Source: an uncultured Carboxylicivirga sp.
Lineage (GTDB): Bacteria > Bacteroidota > Bacteroidia > Bacteroidales > Marinilabiliaceae
DNA: 64,000 bases
Assembly (NCBI GenBank): GCA_947491945.1
Contig: CANLLN010000003.1
Span: forward strand, 1-64,000
Direction: 5' to 3'
Shown: positions 16,530-26,185 of the stretch, piece after piece
Numbering within the stretch: position 1 is the first letter of the stretch
Layout: the number at the start of each line of letters is the position of its first letter
The notes under the pieces: model-generated
Database searches by the model: none
Seen by the model: the letters and a program-made list of their open reading frames with translations, nothing else
Told to the model about the DNA's origin: nothing
Program-made: the position numbers and the translations under genes

Positions 16530-16735
16530 TTGGTTCATAAGGCACCTACCGGTGTTATATGATGAAAATGGGAATGCCGTGACCTGTCAGTAGACAGGAA
16601 TTCGGCAACAGTTTCCGCTGCTGTGATTTCCGATGGGTAATAGTAAACCATCAACTGCAATCAACAAGGCCACTGTCAAAAAAAATGATGGGAAGGCGAT
16701 TGCAGGGAATAAGTCAGAAGACCTGCCAAAGATTA
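16530..16735 (+). promoter_or_regulatory. Cobalamin (adenosylcobalamin/B12) riboswitch
   Basis: RNA switch in the leader of the B12 receptor gene. Visible core elements in order: GGCACC...GGTG, AAAATGGGAATGCCGTGA, CAGGAATTCGGCAACAG, CCGCTGCTGTGAT, CCGATGG..CCATC, GGCCACTG (16668-16675), GATGGGAAGGCG, and AAGTCAGAAGACCTGCC at the 3' end (16712-16728). This matches the consensus order of the cobalamin aptamer. Bound cobalamin is expected to lower expression of the downstream uptake genes. The short open frame inside it (16633-16824) is not a gene. Confidence 0.93.
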
Positions 16736-16832
16736 TTCAATTGTTCGTGCCATTCGGAATAAATGCAGGACGATACTACCTTGGTGTATTGCCGCTTCTT
16801 TTCCTTTTGTCAGAGCAGTGTTAACAAGCTGA

Positions 16833-18887
16833 ATGTGTGAGATGAGGTGTCAACTGTTACTATGGTTTTTTGTTTGGTCGTTGCCGTTACTGGCCGATGA
16901 CGAAGTGCGCGATTCGGTTAAAGTACAAGAGGTGGAAATTACAGCTTCGCGTTTAAAACATTTTGCCGTAACCGACAAAGTTGAGCAAGTGGATATCCTT
17001 GCTATTCAGCGATATGCTGCGCAAGATATCGGTGCGCTCTTGCAAAAAACTTCCTTAATTAATATTCAATCCAATGGTGGCGCTGGTGCTTTAACAACAG
17101 CTAGTATTCGCGGGGCAGCATCTAACCAAACATTGGTAACCTGGAATGGATTACCCTTGAATTCGCTTACGACAGGTGCCAGCGATTTATCAACGATATC
17201 GGCTGGCGGTTTTAACGATGTAAGGCTTACCTATGGCGCAGCAGGTTCACTTTATGGGAGTGGCACCATGGGGGGTGTTATTGAGCTTTCGAATCAGCCA
17301 CGTTGGCAAGAAGGCCTAAAAATATCGGTTTCCAACGAGTTGGGAAGTTATTTAGACCATTCCTATGCTAGGGAGATGAATTCAAGTACCACCAGTAAGG
17401 GCGATTTTAAATGGTTATCTAGTTACAAAGGAAATCTTCGGGTACAAGCATCCAATCGTACATTATCCTATGCGGGGCAAGTCTTTTATCAGGATGCAAA
17501 GAACAACTTTAATTACATTGATGACTTCGATCATGGCCAACCTACAGAAACTTCACAGCATAACAGGAGTGAGGTGTTTGGTACGCTGCATAGCTTGTAT
17601 TGGCAAGCCGGTAAAAACCTATTTGATTTTGGTGCCTGGTACCAGGTCAAAGAAAAAGAGTTACCAGGATTGATGGGTGTTGGGGCTCCCATTAGTCATC
17701 AAACTCAAAAAGATTCAACCCTTAAACTATATGTAGGTTGGAAAAGGTTAATACGTAATTTCCGACTAGAGGGCAAGGCTGCATATATTTACGATTTTAT
17801 CCGTTATACCGATAAGGATAATGCCGATAGTGAGTCTTTCAAAATTTTCTCAGAAATAGCTGCCAAGTCTTGGTTTGCCGATCTAAGTACACGTTGGTAT
17901 GTCAATGATAATTTGAGTGTTGATGTAAATGGTCGCTATAGTTATTTAAAGGCCATCACTGCTAATTATGCCAGCAATATTGTGGAACATGAAGGACGGC
18001 TGAATGCCGCAATCAAGTATTCGCCCGAGATTGGTGTCTTTATTGCGACCGTTGGTAAAGACTGGTGTAGCTCAGAATCTGATGAGGTTAAACAGCCAAT
18101 TTATGAAAATGGAGAAATAGCAGAATATGAAATAATTGAGAACAGTCTACCCAATCCACCCCTCATGTTTTCACTAAGTGGTAAAATTATAATTTCTCCG
18201 CAATGGCTGGCTGCTCGAGGAAAGGTGGCAACCCATTTTCGTCGCCCTACCTTTAATGATCGTTATTGGAAGCCGGGGGGTAATCTGTCACTGAAACCGG
18301 AAGAAGGCTTTAATTATGAGGTGGGATTTGAAATGTTTGAGCAGAAGACCAACTGGGGTAGTATTGGTGCGGATTTAGCCTTTTATCGGGCAAGCAACAA
18401 TGAATCAATCGCCTGGAAACCGAGCAGCAATGGTCTGTGGATGCCGATTAATACAAACGCTATCATTTCACAAGGTTTTGATGTCAGCGCAAGCCATCGT
18501 TTGCAGATCGGAAATCACCAAGTAAGGAATAGGATCATATACGGATACAACGACGCCTATGATAATAACTCAGAAAGTGCTGGCTATAAAGAAACGCTTG
18601 GTTATCGACCCAAGCACACTTTTAAGTTTATTTCTGATTTTATTGCTTCTCAATGGAATGTGGGTGCCATGTTGTATTCTCGTTCCCAATGTAATACGTG
18701 GGAAGGACGAGAAGTAGAAGCCTACGCGCTGGTTGATGTAAACACCGCTTATACCATAGACCGAGCCGTAATTGATATTGGGTTAATGGCTCGCGTCGAA
18801 AATATTTTCGATACGTCTTATCAATTGGTATGGGCTTACCCAATGCCGGGCAGGGCATATTATTTGACTGTAAATTTTATTTTCTAA
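16833..18887 (+). CDS. btuB: TonB-dependent cobalamin receptor (BtuB-like)
   Basis: Outer-membrane receptor of 684 residues. After a signal peptide (LLLWFFVWSLPLLA), a TonB-box-like segment VQEVEITASRL leads into the plug, with ASIRGAASNQTLVTWNGLPL and YGAAGSLYGSGTMGGVIEL, and then a 22-strand barrel ending in aromatic residues (YYLTVNFIF). It has no SusC-type N-terminal extension. The cobalamin riboswitch upstream and the BtuG-like lipoprotein 9 bases downstream support B12 as substrate; another corrinoid is possible. It could start at 16833 or at the ATG at 16842. Confidence 0.88.
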   Translation: MCEMRCQLLLWFFVWSLPLLADDEVRDSVKVQEVEITASRLKHFAVTDKVEQVDILAIQRYAAQDIGALLQKTSLINIQSNGGAGALTTASIRGAASNQTLVTWNGLPLNSLTTGASDLSTISAGGFNDVRLTYGAAGSLYGSGTMGGVIELSNQPRWQEGLKISVSNELGSYLDHSYAREMNSSTTSKGDFKWLSSYKGNLRVQASNRTLSYAGQVFYQDAKNNFNYIDDFDHGQPTETSQHNRSEVFGTLHSLYWQAGKNLFDFGAWYQVKEKELPGLMGVGAPISHQTQKDSTLKLYVGWKRLIRNFRLEGKAAYIYDFIRYTDKDNADSESFKIFSEIAAKSWFADLSTRWYVNDNLSVDVNGRYSYLKAITANYASNIVEHEGRLNAAIKYSPEIGVFIATVGKDWCSSESDEVKQPIYENGEIAEYEIIENSLPNPPLMFSLSGKIIISPQWLAARGKVATHFRRPTFNDRYWKPGGNLSLKPEEGFNYEVGFEMFEQKTNWGSIGADLAFYRASNNESIAWKPSSNGLWMPINTNAIISQGFDVSASHRLQIGNHQVRNRIIYGYNDAYDNNSESAGYKETLGYRPKHTFKFISDFIASQWNVGAMLYSRSQCNTWEGREVEAYALVDVNTAYTIDRAVIDIGLMARVENIFDTSYQLVWAYPMPGRAYYLTVNFIF

Positions 18888-18896
18888 ATTTTATAC

Positions 18897-19973
18897 ATGA
18901 TGAAAAAGGTTTTGAGACTTTTACCATTTTTCCTGATGGCAGTAATGTTTTTTTCTGCCTGTTCAGATGATGATGATGTAGTGACTCCGAAAGTAAGCAG
19001 TATTTATGTGCTTAACGAAGGAAATGACAATGGTTCCATCTCAATCATTGATGAGAACAATGAAGTAACCAACAACTATTTTGAAGAGGTGAATGGATTG
19101 CCCCTAGGGAAAATGCCGCAGTCAATGGCTGCCAATGATACGCATGTTTTCATCGTTGTAACTACCCAATCAGGGGCAGGATATGTGGAAGTTCTAGATA
19201 AGGAAACATTTAAACATGTTGCCCTTATAGAAGGCTTCTCTTATCCTCGTGAAATTGTTTTGATGGATGGAAAGGCTTATGTATCAAACGGAACAGGTGC
19301 TGATGGGAATTATGCCCGAAAAGCTAATGAAATCTATCCGATTAACCTGATGACTTTTGAAAAAGGTGAAAAGATTAACGTTGGTGCAGGACCAGAAAAA
19401 ATGGTTGTTGTTAAAGGGAAATTGTATGTGGCCAACAGCGGAGGTTGGTCAAACGATGATAATACAGTAACCGTTGTAGATACATCCAATGATCAAGTCA
19501 TCGAAACCCTAACAGTGAAGTCGTGCCCCAAGGATATGGTGGTGGATGCAAATGGTGATATTTGGGTTTATTGTGGTGGAGTACCTAATTATGCAAACTG
19601 GCCAGATGTAAGCTATACCAATGCGGGTGTTTCTAAAATTAATGTTGTATCCAGTGAAGTCACCTCATGGGATCTTGCTGCATCAAATGGTGCCGTTAAA
19701 ACCATTGCCGCAAGTAAAAATGGAACAACTATCTACTATGTTTCCGATGCCCTCTATGCCATGGACATTACTGATACCGAGTTGCCAAGTGTTAAATTTA
19801 TTGATGAAACATATTATGGCATTGACGTTCACCCCATAACGGATGACCTATGGCTGTGTAAAGAAGTTGATGCGACAACTCCCGGAACGGTGTTTGTCTA
19901 TTCCAATTCAGGCGAAAAGAAAAATGAGTATGTAGTGGGGGCAATGCCTAACTCAACTTTATTTGCGTATTAA
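18897..19973 (+). CDS. btuG: BtuG-like surface lipoprotein (YncE/DUF5074 beta-propeller)
   Basis: Probable surface cobalamin-binding partner of BtuB, 358 residues. The lipoprotein signal ends MVMFFSAC (C22) followed by SDDDD, an acidic start like a Bacteroidota surface-export signal. The body has propeller repeats: SSIYVLNEGNDNGSISIID, DMVVDANGDIWVYCGG and KTIAASKNGTTIYYVSDALY. BtuG lipoproteins of Bacteroides cap BtuB and bind B12 very tightly (established for that genus). The gene overlaps the BtuB transcript (9-base gap) and so shares the riboswitch. Binding here is inferred from context. Confidence 0.82.
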   Translation: MMKKVLRLLPFFLMAVMFFSACSDDDDVVTPKVSSIYVLNEGNDNGSISIIDENNEVTNNYFEEVNGLPLGKMPQSMAANDTHVFIVVTTQSGAGYVEVLDKETFKHVALIEGFSYPREIVLMDGKAYVSNGTGADGNYARKANEIYPINLMTFEKGEKINVGAGPEKMVVVKGKLYVANSGGWSNDDNTVTVVDTSNDQVIETLTVKSCPKDMVVDANGDIWVYCGGVPNYANWPDVSYTNAGVSKINVVSSEVTSWDLAASNGAVKTIAASKNGTTIYYVSDALYAMDITDTELPSVKFIDETYYGIDVHPITDDLWLCKEVDATTPGTVFVYSNSGEKKNEYVVGAMPNSTLFAY

Positions 19974-20017
19974 AACATTGATCTCACTCACGATGATTAG
20001 TGTGTAAGCAATTTTTC

Positions 20018-20043
20018 AAAGGTCGGCATTAGCCGGCCTTTTT
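20018..20043 (+). terminator. Intrinsic terminator after btuB-btuG
   Basis: Stem AAAGGTCGGC / GCCGGCCTTT with a 4-nt loop (20018-20041), running into T bases. It ends the riboswitch-controlled transcript and separates it from the second propeller gene. Confidence 0.85.
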
Positions 20044-20162
20044 CAATGCTGTTAATTTGTAAGTCTATGATTATAATACTGATATAGGGGAGAGGGCAAG
20101 TCTTCTTTGCCCTAAGTCTAAAAATCTAAGTGTCTATTGAATAATATTTAAAAAAGGAATAA

Positions 20163-20170
20163 TATCTTTG
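20163..20170 (+). promoter_or_regulatory. Candidate -7 box of the second propeller gene
   Basis: TATCTTTG (TAnnTTTG) 52 bases before the ATG, after the terminator of the btuB unit. The -33 element is weak. Confidence 0.5.
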
Positions 20171-20222
20171 GTAGCTTTAATTACACGTTAATATTTTGTA
20201 AGGCATAAAATAAATTAGATAT

Positions 20223-21287
20223 ATGAAGAATTTAATTGCAGCTGCAGGGCTGGCTCTTGGTTTGGGGCTAACAGGTTGTGGCGATGTGAATATTTACAAG
20301 CTGGAAGAGCATCAGGGTGCTTTTATTGTTAATGAAGGCAATGAAAAAAGTTCGATAAGCTATTATAATTACGAGCGCGAGGAGTGTAGCAATAATATTT
20401 ATCAGGAGCGTAACAACGGTGCCGACATTGGCGCTGGTGCTACTCAGATTGCCATACGTCGAAATGCTGATTTCCCAGAAGGACTGGCTTTTGTGACCCT
20501 GCCGGCTGACAATAGTATTGCTAAAATTGATCTGAACGGTTATTTAAATGCTGGTAGTATTACTGATTTTACCGCGCCGCGAGATATTCTGGTAGTCAAC
20601 GAATCACAAATGTTCGTGGCACACAATGCAGCAAGTGTAAGTCTTTACGACTACACCAACAATACGGTGGAGGGTACTTTTGACGTAGCTGCTCATCCGC
20701 AGAAGCTCATCTCAGCGGGTAAGTACCTATATGTTGCCTGTTCTGGCGACGAAACCGGTGCCAAAGTGGTAGTTATCGACATGAGTAATGCCATGGTCGT
20801 GTCTACCATTGACCTGAATTATAACAACCCCATTGATATGGTGGTGGACATCGATCGTAACGTGTGGGTGTATTGCTCAGGCGATGAGCAGGCGCTGGTT
20901 AAGTTGGAGCGTACCCTTATTAATGAGGAACCTTATGTAGCTCACGAAGCGCATGACTTTATGTTGGGTGTGAAGAAGAATGAGCTGGATAATCCTTTGA
21001 CCATTTCGCGGGATGGACGCACGCTTTATTATGTATATGATTACCTTGTCTCCAAGTCAGTTTACATTGAAGCTGGTGAGGACATGACGCCCGAGAACTC
21101 AGCTGTAGTGGGTGATTACAGCGCTGAGGCTTTTAACGGCATTGACTGGGATTCGCGTACCGGACGCATTATGGCACTTACTGCTGATGGTCACTTGGTT
21201 ATCTTAAAAAAGCAGGATGAAGGCTGGAATAACCAAGAGGAATATCCTGTGGGAGATCAACCGCGCATGAGTGCCTTTAATTTTTAA
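20223..21287 (+). CDS. Second BtuG-like lipoprotein (YncE/DUF5074 beta-propeller)
   Basis: 354-residue lipoprotein (LALGLGLTGCG, C19), distantly related to the preceding protein. Shared features: an opening of the form GAFIVNEGNEKSSISYYNY, and DMVVDIDRNVWVYCSGDE matching DMVVDANGDIWVYCGG in its neighbour. The propeller repeats run to the end. It has its own candidate promoter after a terminator, so it may be expressed without riboswitch control. It could bind B12, another corrinoid, or a different ligand. Confidence 0.75.
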   Translation: MKNLIAAAGLALGLGLTGCGDVNIYKLEEHQGAFIVNEGNEKSSISYYNYEREECSNNIYQERNNGADIGAGATQIAIRRNADFPEGLAFVTLPADNSIAKIDLNGYLNAGSITDFTAPRDILVVNESQMFVAHNAASVSLYDYTNNTVEGTFDVAAHPQKLISAGKYLYVACSGDETGAKVVVIDMSNAMVVSTIDLNYNNPIDMVVDIDRNVWVYCSGDEQALVKLERTLINEEPYVAHEAHDFMLGVKKNELDNPLTISRDGRTLYYVYDYLVSKSVYIEAGEDMTPENSAVVGDYSAEAFNGIDWDSRTGRIMALTADGHLVILKKQDEGWNNQEEYPVGDQPRMSAFNF

Positions 21288-21395
21288 TGGATAACTTATC
21301 AATTGTCGGGTGACAAGGGTAAATAATTGTTAATTTCATCCTCCTTCACTACGGGGTACTCCTCTTTTGAAAGGAAGAGAGTGTTATAAACCCTT

Positions 21396-21440
21396 CCCCT
21401 CCTGAATTTTAGGAGGGGTGCCGATAGGCGGGGAGGTTTT
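21396..21440. repeat. GC-rich hairpin element (possible interspersed repeat)
   Basis: CCCCTCCT-N7-AGGAGGGG (21396-21418) followed by TGCCGATAGGCGGGGAGG. I recall this kind of sequence as a common interspersed element in Bacteroidota genomes. It lies between two convergent genes, where it may also act as a terminator. Confidence 0.5.
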
Positions 21441-21451
21441 AAAAAAATGAT

Positions 21452-21883
21452 CTAGCCTTTGTGTTTTTCTACAAATGATTTGTGGCAGACGATATAGCGC
21501 TCATGGGCTCCAATGCCTATGGATTCACCTTTCTTATTGAGCATGGCCACATCAAAAAATAGCTTTTTATCTTCCAGAAATTTAAGGTGAGCGCGACAAA
21601 TAAGTGTCTCCCCGGCTTGTGCCGGATGTAAGTGCCGTACATTCATTTCAGTGCTTACCGTATCGTAACCAATGGGCAAGCTTGGATGAATAAGCTCAAC
21701 GCAGCACTGCTCCATATACACAATTATGGCAGCCGTGGAAATAAAAGGCACCTGACCTGTTTTTAACGACGTGGCCAAATCACTCTTTTGTACTATAATA
21801 TCTTTCTCTATCTGGCTACCTACGGATAAGTTATAATTAACAGGATGCCCTCCTTTATGTTTCTTGTCGCAGTCTGATTTCAT
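21452..21883 (-). CDS. Hot-dog fold acyl-CoA thioesterase (FlK-like)
   Basis: 143-residue thioesterase of the fluoroacetyl-CoA thioesterase-like group. T50, E58 and H84 (in FISTAAIIVYMEQ and MNVRHLHPA) have exactly the spacing of the FlK catalytic Thr/Glu/His, as I remember it (42, 50, 76). The substrate is probably a short-chain acyl-CoA, unknown here. It reads on the minus strand 120 bases after prfC, separated by a terminator, so it is its own unit. Confidence 0.75.
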   Translation of the reverse strand: MKSDCDKKHKGGHPVNYNLSVGSQIEKDIIVQKSDLATSLKTGQVPFISTAAIIVYMEQCCVELIHPSLPIGYDTVSTEMNVRHLHPAQAGETLICRAHLKFLEDKKLFFDVAMLNKKGESIGIGAHERYIVCHKSFVEKHKG

Positions 21884-21945
21884 GGCTTTTGGGTCTTTGC
21901 ATTCAATTTACTTCATTTTTTAAAGTAAATAAAGGGGTGCTTTCA

Positions 21946-21978
21946 AAAAAAAGCGAACCCTCGTATCGAAGGTTCGCC
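21946..21978 (-). terminator. Terminator of prfC
   Basis: On the minus strand GCGAACC (written GGTTCGC on plus) forms a 7-bp stem with an 11-nt loop (21954-21978), then eight T bases (21946-21953 on plus are A). Confidence 0.8.
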
Positions 21979-22003
21979 AGCGTATCTTGTGGATTTTTTT
22001 TAT

Positions 22004-23581
22004 TTAAAATTCAGAGGTGAAGTGAAACTTAATATTTTTAAAATTACTCTCCGCCATTTGCAGCATGTAGGCAGAATCGGCCATAAACACATCGCGTCCA
22101 AACTTATCCTTCGCCATGTATTGCAGCTTACGCTTCTTAAAATCATTCAGCTGCTCTTTGTCATCACTCTCCAGCCAACATGCTTTGTACAGATTAATGG
22201 GCTCGTAGCGACATTTGGCACCGTATTCGTGAAGCAAGCGGTATTCAATCACTTCAAACTGTAGTGCACCCACCGTTCCAATCACCTTGCGTCCGTTGAA
22301 CTGACTGACAAAAAGCTGAGCCACACCTTCATCCATCAGTTGGTCGATGCCTTTTGCCAACTGTTTTGATTTCATGGGGTCGGCATTCTCAATGTATCGG
22401 AAGAGCTCAGGTGAGAAGCTGGGCAGTCCCTTATAATGAAGTTTCTCGCCGGAAGTGAGTGTATCGCCAATCTTGAAGTTACCACTGTCGGGAATACCCA
22501 CAATATCACCCGGATAGGCTTCTTCAATAATGGATTTCTTCTCGGCCATAAAGGCGGTAGGGCTCGAGAATTTCATGTTCTTACCCTGTCGTACATGCAG
22601 ATAGTTGGTGTTACGCATGAATTTTCCCGAGCATACTTTAAGGAAGGCCAAGCGGTTACGGTGGTTAGGATCCATGTTGGCATGTATCTTAAACACAAAA
22701 CCGGTCATCTTTTCTTCACGCGACGCAACCATGCGCTCCTCGGCCTGTGAGGGCTGTGGTGAAGGGGCTATCTCCAGAAAACAGTGCAGTAGTTCGCGTA
22801 CACCAAAGTTATTCAGGGCGCTACCAAAAAATACGGGTGCCACCTGGGCATTGAGGTAGGTTTCAGATTCAAATTCGGGATACACGCCGTTAACCAGCTC
22901 CAGCTCCTCACGAATTAAAGCGGCTGAGTCATCTCCAATTTGAGCCTCCAGAGCCGAATCGTTAAGGTCTTTTATGGCAATGCCTTCTTCCAGTACCTGC
23001 TTATTGGGCTCAAACAAGTAAAGACTCTCATCAAATAAGTTATACACACCTTTAAAGTCAGGGCCATTGCCGATGGGCCAGCTTAGGGGGCGCACCTTAA
23101 TTTTTAACTCTTCCTCAACCTCGTCCAGCAGGTCGTAAGGATCTTTACTGGGACGATCCATTTTATTGATAAACACAATTACCGGTGTATTACGCATGCG
23201 ACACACCTCCATTAGTTTACGTGTTTGGGCCTCAACACCTTTAGCCGCATCTACCACAATAATTACGCTGTCAACCGCCGTTAGTGTGCGAAAGGTATCT
23301 TCGGCAAAATCCTGGTGACCCGGCGTATCCAGGATGTTCACTTTGTAACCATTGTATTCAAAACCCATTACGGAGGTAGCCACCGAGATACCGCGCTGTT
23401 TTTCAATTTCCATAAAATCGGAGGTGGCTGTTTTCTTTATCTTGTTGGATTTGACGGCACCTGCCACGTGAATAGCGCCACCAAATAGCAGCAACTTCTC
23501 TGTTAAAGTAGTCTTACCGGCATCGGGGTGACTGATGATGGCAAAGGTACGTCGTCTGTTTACTTCTTCAATAAAACCCAT
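22004..23581 (-). CDS. prfC: Peptide chain release factor 3
   Basis: Translational GTPase that recycles RF1/RF2 after termination, 525 residues, full length. P-loop [13 protein letters not shown] (17-29), G3 DTPGHQDF, G4 [16 protein letters not shown]. The RF3-specific region continues with [12 protein letters not shown]. It starts at the ATG at 23579-23581. A -7 box on the minus strand (CAAAGTTA on plus at 23603-23610) may drive it. It is a monocistronic gene bounded by a terminator. Confidence 0.97.
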   Translation of the reverse strand: MGFIEEVNRRRTFAIISHPDAGKTTLTEKLLLFGGAIHVAGAVKSNKIKKTATSDFMEIEKQRGISVATSVMGFEYNGYKVNILDTPGHQDFAEDTFRTLTAVDSVIIVVDAAKGVEAQTRKLMEVCRMRNTPVIVFINKMDRPSKDPYDLLDEVEEELKIKVRPLSWPIGNGPDFKGVYNLFDESLYLFEPNKQVLEEGIAIKDLNDSALEAQIGDDSAALIREELELVNGVYPEFESETYLNAQVAPVFFGSALNNFGVRELLHCFLEIAPSPQPSQAEERMVASREEKMTGFVFKIHANMDPNHRNRLAFLKVCSGKFMRNTNYLHVRQGKNMKFSSPTAFMAEKKSIIEEAYPGDIVGIPDSGNFKIGDTLTSGEKLHYKGLPSFSPELFRYIENADPMKSKQLAKGIDQLMDEGVAQLFVSQFNGRKVIGTVGALQFEVIEYRLLHEYGAKCRYEPINLYKACWLESDDKEQLNDFKKRKLQYMAKDKFGRDVFMADSAYMLQMAESNFKNIKFHFTSEF

Positions 23582-23765
23582 TTGCTATATTTTTGCGAGC
23601 TGCAAAGTTAAACATTCGAGGCAAAAACGTGTTTACCCAATAAAAATTTGTGTAATTAAAATTAAAGGTCTTTTTTGCGTTAGTTTGATCGTTATTTTTA
23701 TTTTTTACTTCCGGATCAATGTCGGAAAGCGACAGAATTATAAACACTTATAAGAAGAATACAGT

Positions 23766-24638
23766 ATGGGATGGACGAATTATCATGGACATTGTGAATA
23801 TTGCGACGGACAAGGCAAGATAGAGGACTATATTACCACGGCCATCGATCTAAAGATGCACGCCCTTGGCATATCGTCACACGCCCCGCTGCCCTTCCCA
23901 ACGGATTGGAATATGCCGGGGTACCGCCTATCTTCTTACCTCAAAGAGGTAGATTACCTGCGGGAAAAGTACAGCGAAGAGATTACCGTTTATAAGTCGC
24001 TCGAGGTTGATTATATTCCCGGGTTAGCATCGCCCTCATCTAAAATGGTGCAGGACGCCAAACTCGATTACACAGTGGGATCGGTGCATTTTGTCGGTCA
24101 GCTGCACAATGGTGATTACTGGTCGGTGGATGCGCCGGTAAACGAATTTGAGCAGGGACTGGAGGAGACTTTTGTGGGCGATATTAAGGCGGCTGTCTGT
24201 CGTTATTATGCCTTACAGCGTGAGATGCTGCAGGAAGGAACGCCTGATATAATTGGCCATATGGATAAGGTGAAGATGCACAATAAGGCGCTGCATCTGT
24301 TTGATGAGCAAGCAGCCTGGTATATTGATGAAGTGCACAAAACGCTGGAGCTGGCCAAAGAGAAAAATGTTATTGTGGAGATTAATACTAAGGCCTATTA
24401 CCGCGATGGTCAATTGTTTCCGGGTCCTGAACATTTTGCTGCCATTAAGGCGATGGATATTCCGATTACTATTAACAGTGATGCCCATCGAGCCAATAAG
24501 TTGGATAACGCTTTTGCTGATGTTGCCACTCTGCTGCTTGAGGCCGGTTTCACGCATTTGCGCGAACTTATCGACGGTCAGTGGTGCGATGTAGCTTTTA
24601 GTACCGAGGGTATTGAAATGCCCGTAAGCATACAGTAG
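23766..24638 (+). CDS. PHP-domain phosphatase, histidinol-phosphatase family (HisJ/HisK-like)
   Basis: 290-residue metal-dependent phosphoesterase with PHP motifs: HGHCEYCDGQG (H7, H9), EVDYIPG, DIIGHMDKVK and NSDAHRAN. Similar proteins are histidinol-phosphate phosphatases, but there is no his gene nearby, so the substrate is only inferred. It starts at the ATG at 23766 and ends near a hairpin shared with the convergent lipoprotein gene. Confidence 0.8.
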   Translation: MGWTNYHGHCEYCDGQGKIEDYITTAIDLKMHALGISSHAPLPFPTDWNMPGYRLSSYLKEVDYLREKYSEEITVYKSLEVDYIPGLASPSSKMVQDAKLDYTVGSVHFVGQLHNGDYWSVDAPVNEFEQGLEETFVGDIKAAVCRYYALQREMLQEGTPDIIGHMDKVKMHNKALHLFDEQAAWYIDEVHKTLELAKEKNVIVEINTKAYYRDGQLFPGPEHFAAIKAMDIPITINSDAHRANKLDNAFADVATLLLEAGFTHLRELIDGQWCDVAFSTEGIEMPVSIQ

Positions 24639-24673
24639 GCTGAAACTGTATGCTTGAATAAAAGGGCTTTTAT

Positions 24674-24726
24674 AAGTCATCAGATGGCTTAATAATGAAT
24701 AAATTCATTTGGTCATCCGATGACTT
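24674..24726. terminator. Bidirectional hairpin, CATCCG family copy A
   Basis: Arms AAGTCATCAGATG / CATCCGATGACTT (one mismatch), enclosing an inner palindrome AATGAAT-AA-ATTCATT. It lies between two convergent genes and can serve both. The core resembles hairpins at 45337-45386 and 57016-57062. Confidence 0.65.
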
Positions 24727-24730
24727 GTGT

Positions 24731-26158
24731 TTATGATCTACTTGTGAGTGTTTGATGCTCAAACTCTTGAAATTCCTTTTCAAGCTGCTCCAGGAGATCT
24801 TTTTTTTCTGTTTCATCCAGGAAAGAATATCCAATGGTGTTAAATACTATTTCCTTTACTTGAGTATATTTTATATCTGGCACATAGCTTACCAGCATCA
24901 TGTATTGATTAATTAGATTGGTGCGCAGCACGCCCTCATCGTCCGTGGCGATGCATACAGGTATTCCGTGTTTAAGGTATTCTCCCACCGGATGGTTATG
25001 AGCTGTTGTTTCAAGGATCACCGCATTACTTTCCAGATTAATTTCTATGGCACAGTTGTTTTCCTTCATAAAATCCAGGATGCCAAGGTAGTCGTTCTCT
25101 GACTTGAGATCTACACCATGACCGATTCTGGAGGCGCGTGCTGTTTTCAAGGCATCATTAATATGATAGGTAAGGTCCTCTGCCTGAGTATCGCCCTTGC
25201 CCAATACTAATTCGCCGGCATGAAGCGCAATTTTTACATTAGGATATTTATCGCTTAGGTAGCGAAACATGGCCATGTGTGTTTTGTAATTACGCAGTGC
25301 ATTAATATTGTCTTCCGGTGCCACAAAGTTAACGCCTACCAGCTGATCGCTAAGTGCGGCTGCCTCAAAGGCCAGGATAAGATGACCAAAAATCTTGGCC
25401 TGATTGGAAGAAACGCGCACGCCATAGGTTTGAAATTTAAGTGCCACCCCATGTTTATCCGTGCGACCGTGGTAGCTGTCAATTGAATCGGCATAGGCCT
25501 GTGCCCATTTATCCATGTCTTTATTAATAAAATACTGGTAGTAATCATCGAGCTTCAGGTGTAAAGCGCGTGTGTCGTCAATCCAGGCCTGCTTGTCGGC
25601 AAATTGTGCCACACTGTCTTGAATATTGGGCACACGTATCATGCTCTCGATATAGGCAATGTTATCCTTTGCCGCTCGTTTGCATATGGCCGACAGTAGC
25701 AGGGCTTCGTTGCCCACAAAGGCCGCTTTAAACTTAGAGAAGGTGCTGAAAAACTGTTCCCGACCGTCCTTATTGTGTGCCTTATGATTGCGCACTGACC
25801 AGTTGTCGATAATGGAATCTTTATAGTTGGGATTTTGCTGCAGGAGGGCATTAATTAGCAATGCATCATTATCATGGGCAGCCTCCTTTTTATTGGCATA
25901 TAGCTGATAATCGTGGGGGTTGATGTAACAGCTGTCGCGCAGGGCAAGTAATATGTACTCCTCGGCATAGGGGGTGCCACTGGCATGGTGATGTATGTCA
26001 CCACCCTTGGGCATTAGCGTAAAAAATGACTGAAGGGCGTCTGCATCAGTTTTGATGTTTTCAAAGTGCTTGTTGAGATCGTTTTCAAACTGCTTTTTAT
26101 TTCCAAAGGAGCATGATGTAAGCAATAAAACAATGAGGGTAGAGGATAGGATTCTCAT
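24731..26158 (-). CDS. Adenosine deaminase-like metallohydrolase, exported lipoprotein
   Basis: About 475-residue exported enzyme of the adenosine/AMP deaminase fold. Metal site HxH in KGGDIHHHASG (H56-H58), then KIALHAGE, SRIGHGVDLK, CAIEINLESN and CIATDDEGVLR, the ADA order of His, Glu, His and Asp motifs. I chose the ATG at 26158, giving the lipoprotein signal MRILSSTLIVLLLTSC (C16); an upstream ATG adds 9 residues. Extracellular or periplasmic location suggests nucleoside salvage. It is not a close match to cytoplasmic Add. Confidence 0.8.
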   Translation of the reverse strand: MRILSSTLIVLLLTSCSFGNKKQFENDLNKHFENIKTDADALQSFFTLMPKGGDIHHHASGTPYAEEYILLALRDSCYINPHDYQLYANKKEAAHDNDALLINALLQQNPNYKDSIIDNWSVRNHKAHNKDGREQFFSTFSKFKAAFVGNEALLLSAICKRAAKDNIAYIESMIRVPNIQDSVAQFADKQAWIDDTRALHLKLDDYYQYFINKDMDKWAQAYADSIDSYHGRTDKHGVALKFQTYGVRVSSNQAKIFGHLILAFEAAALSDQLVGVNFVAPEDNINALRNYKTHMAMFRYLSDKYPNVKIALHAGELVLGKGDTQAEDLTYHINDALKTARASRIGHGVDLKSENDYLGILDFMKENNCAIEINLESNAVILETTAHNHPVGEYLKHGIPVCIATDDEGVLRTNLINQYMMLVSYVPDIKYTQVKEIVFNTIGYSFLDETEKKDLLEQLEKEFQEFEHQTLTSRS

Positions 26159-26185
26159 AAAATTAAATTTACTTTTTTGCGTCAA

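Noticed and set aside
16633-16824. 63-residue frame in the B12 leader
   Set aside because: It lies across the conserved riboswitch core, so the sequence is explained as RNA structure.
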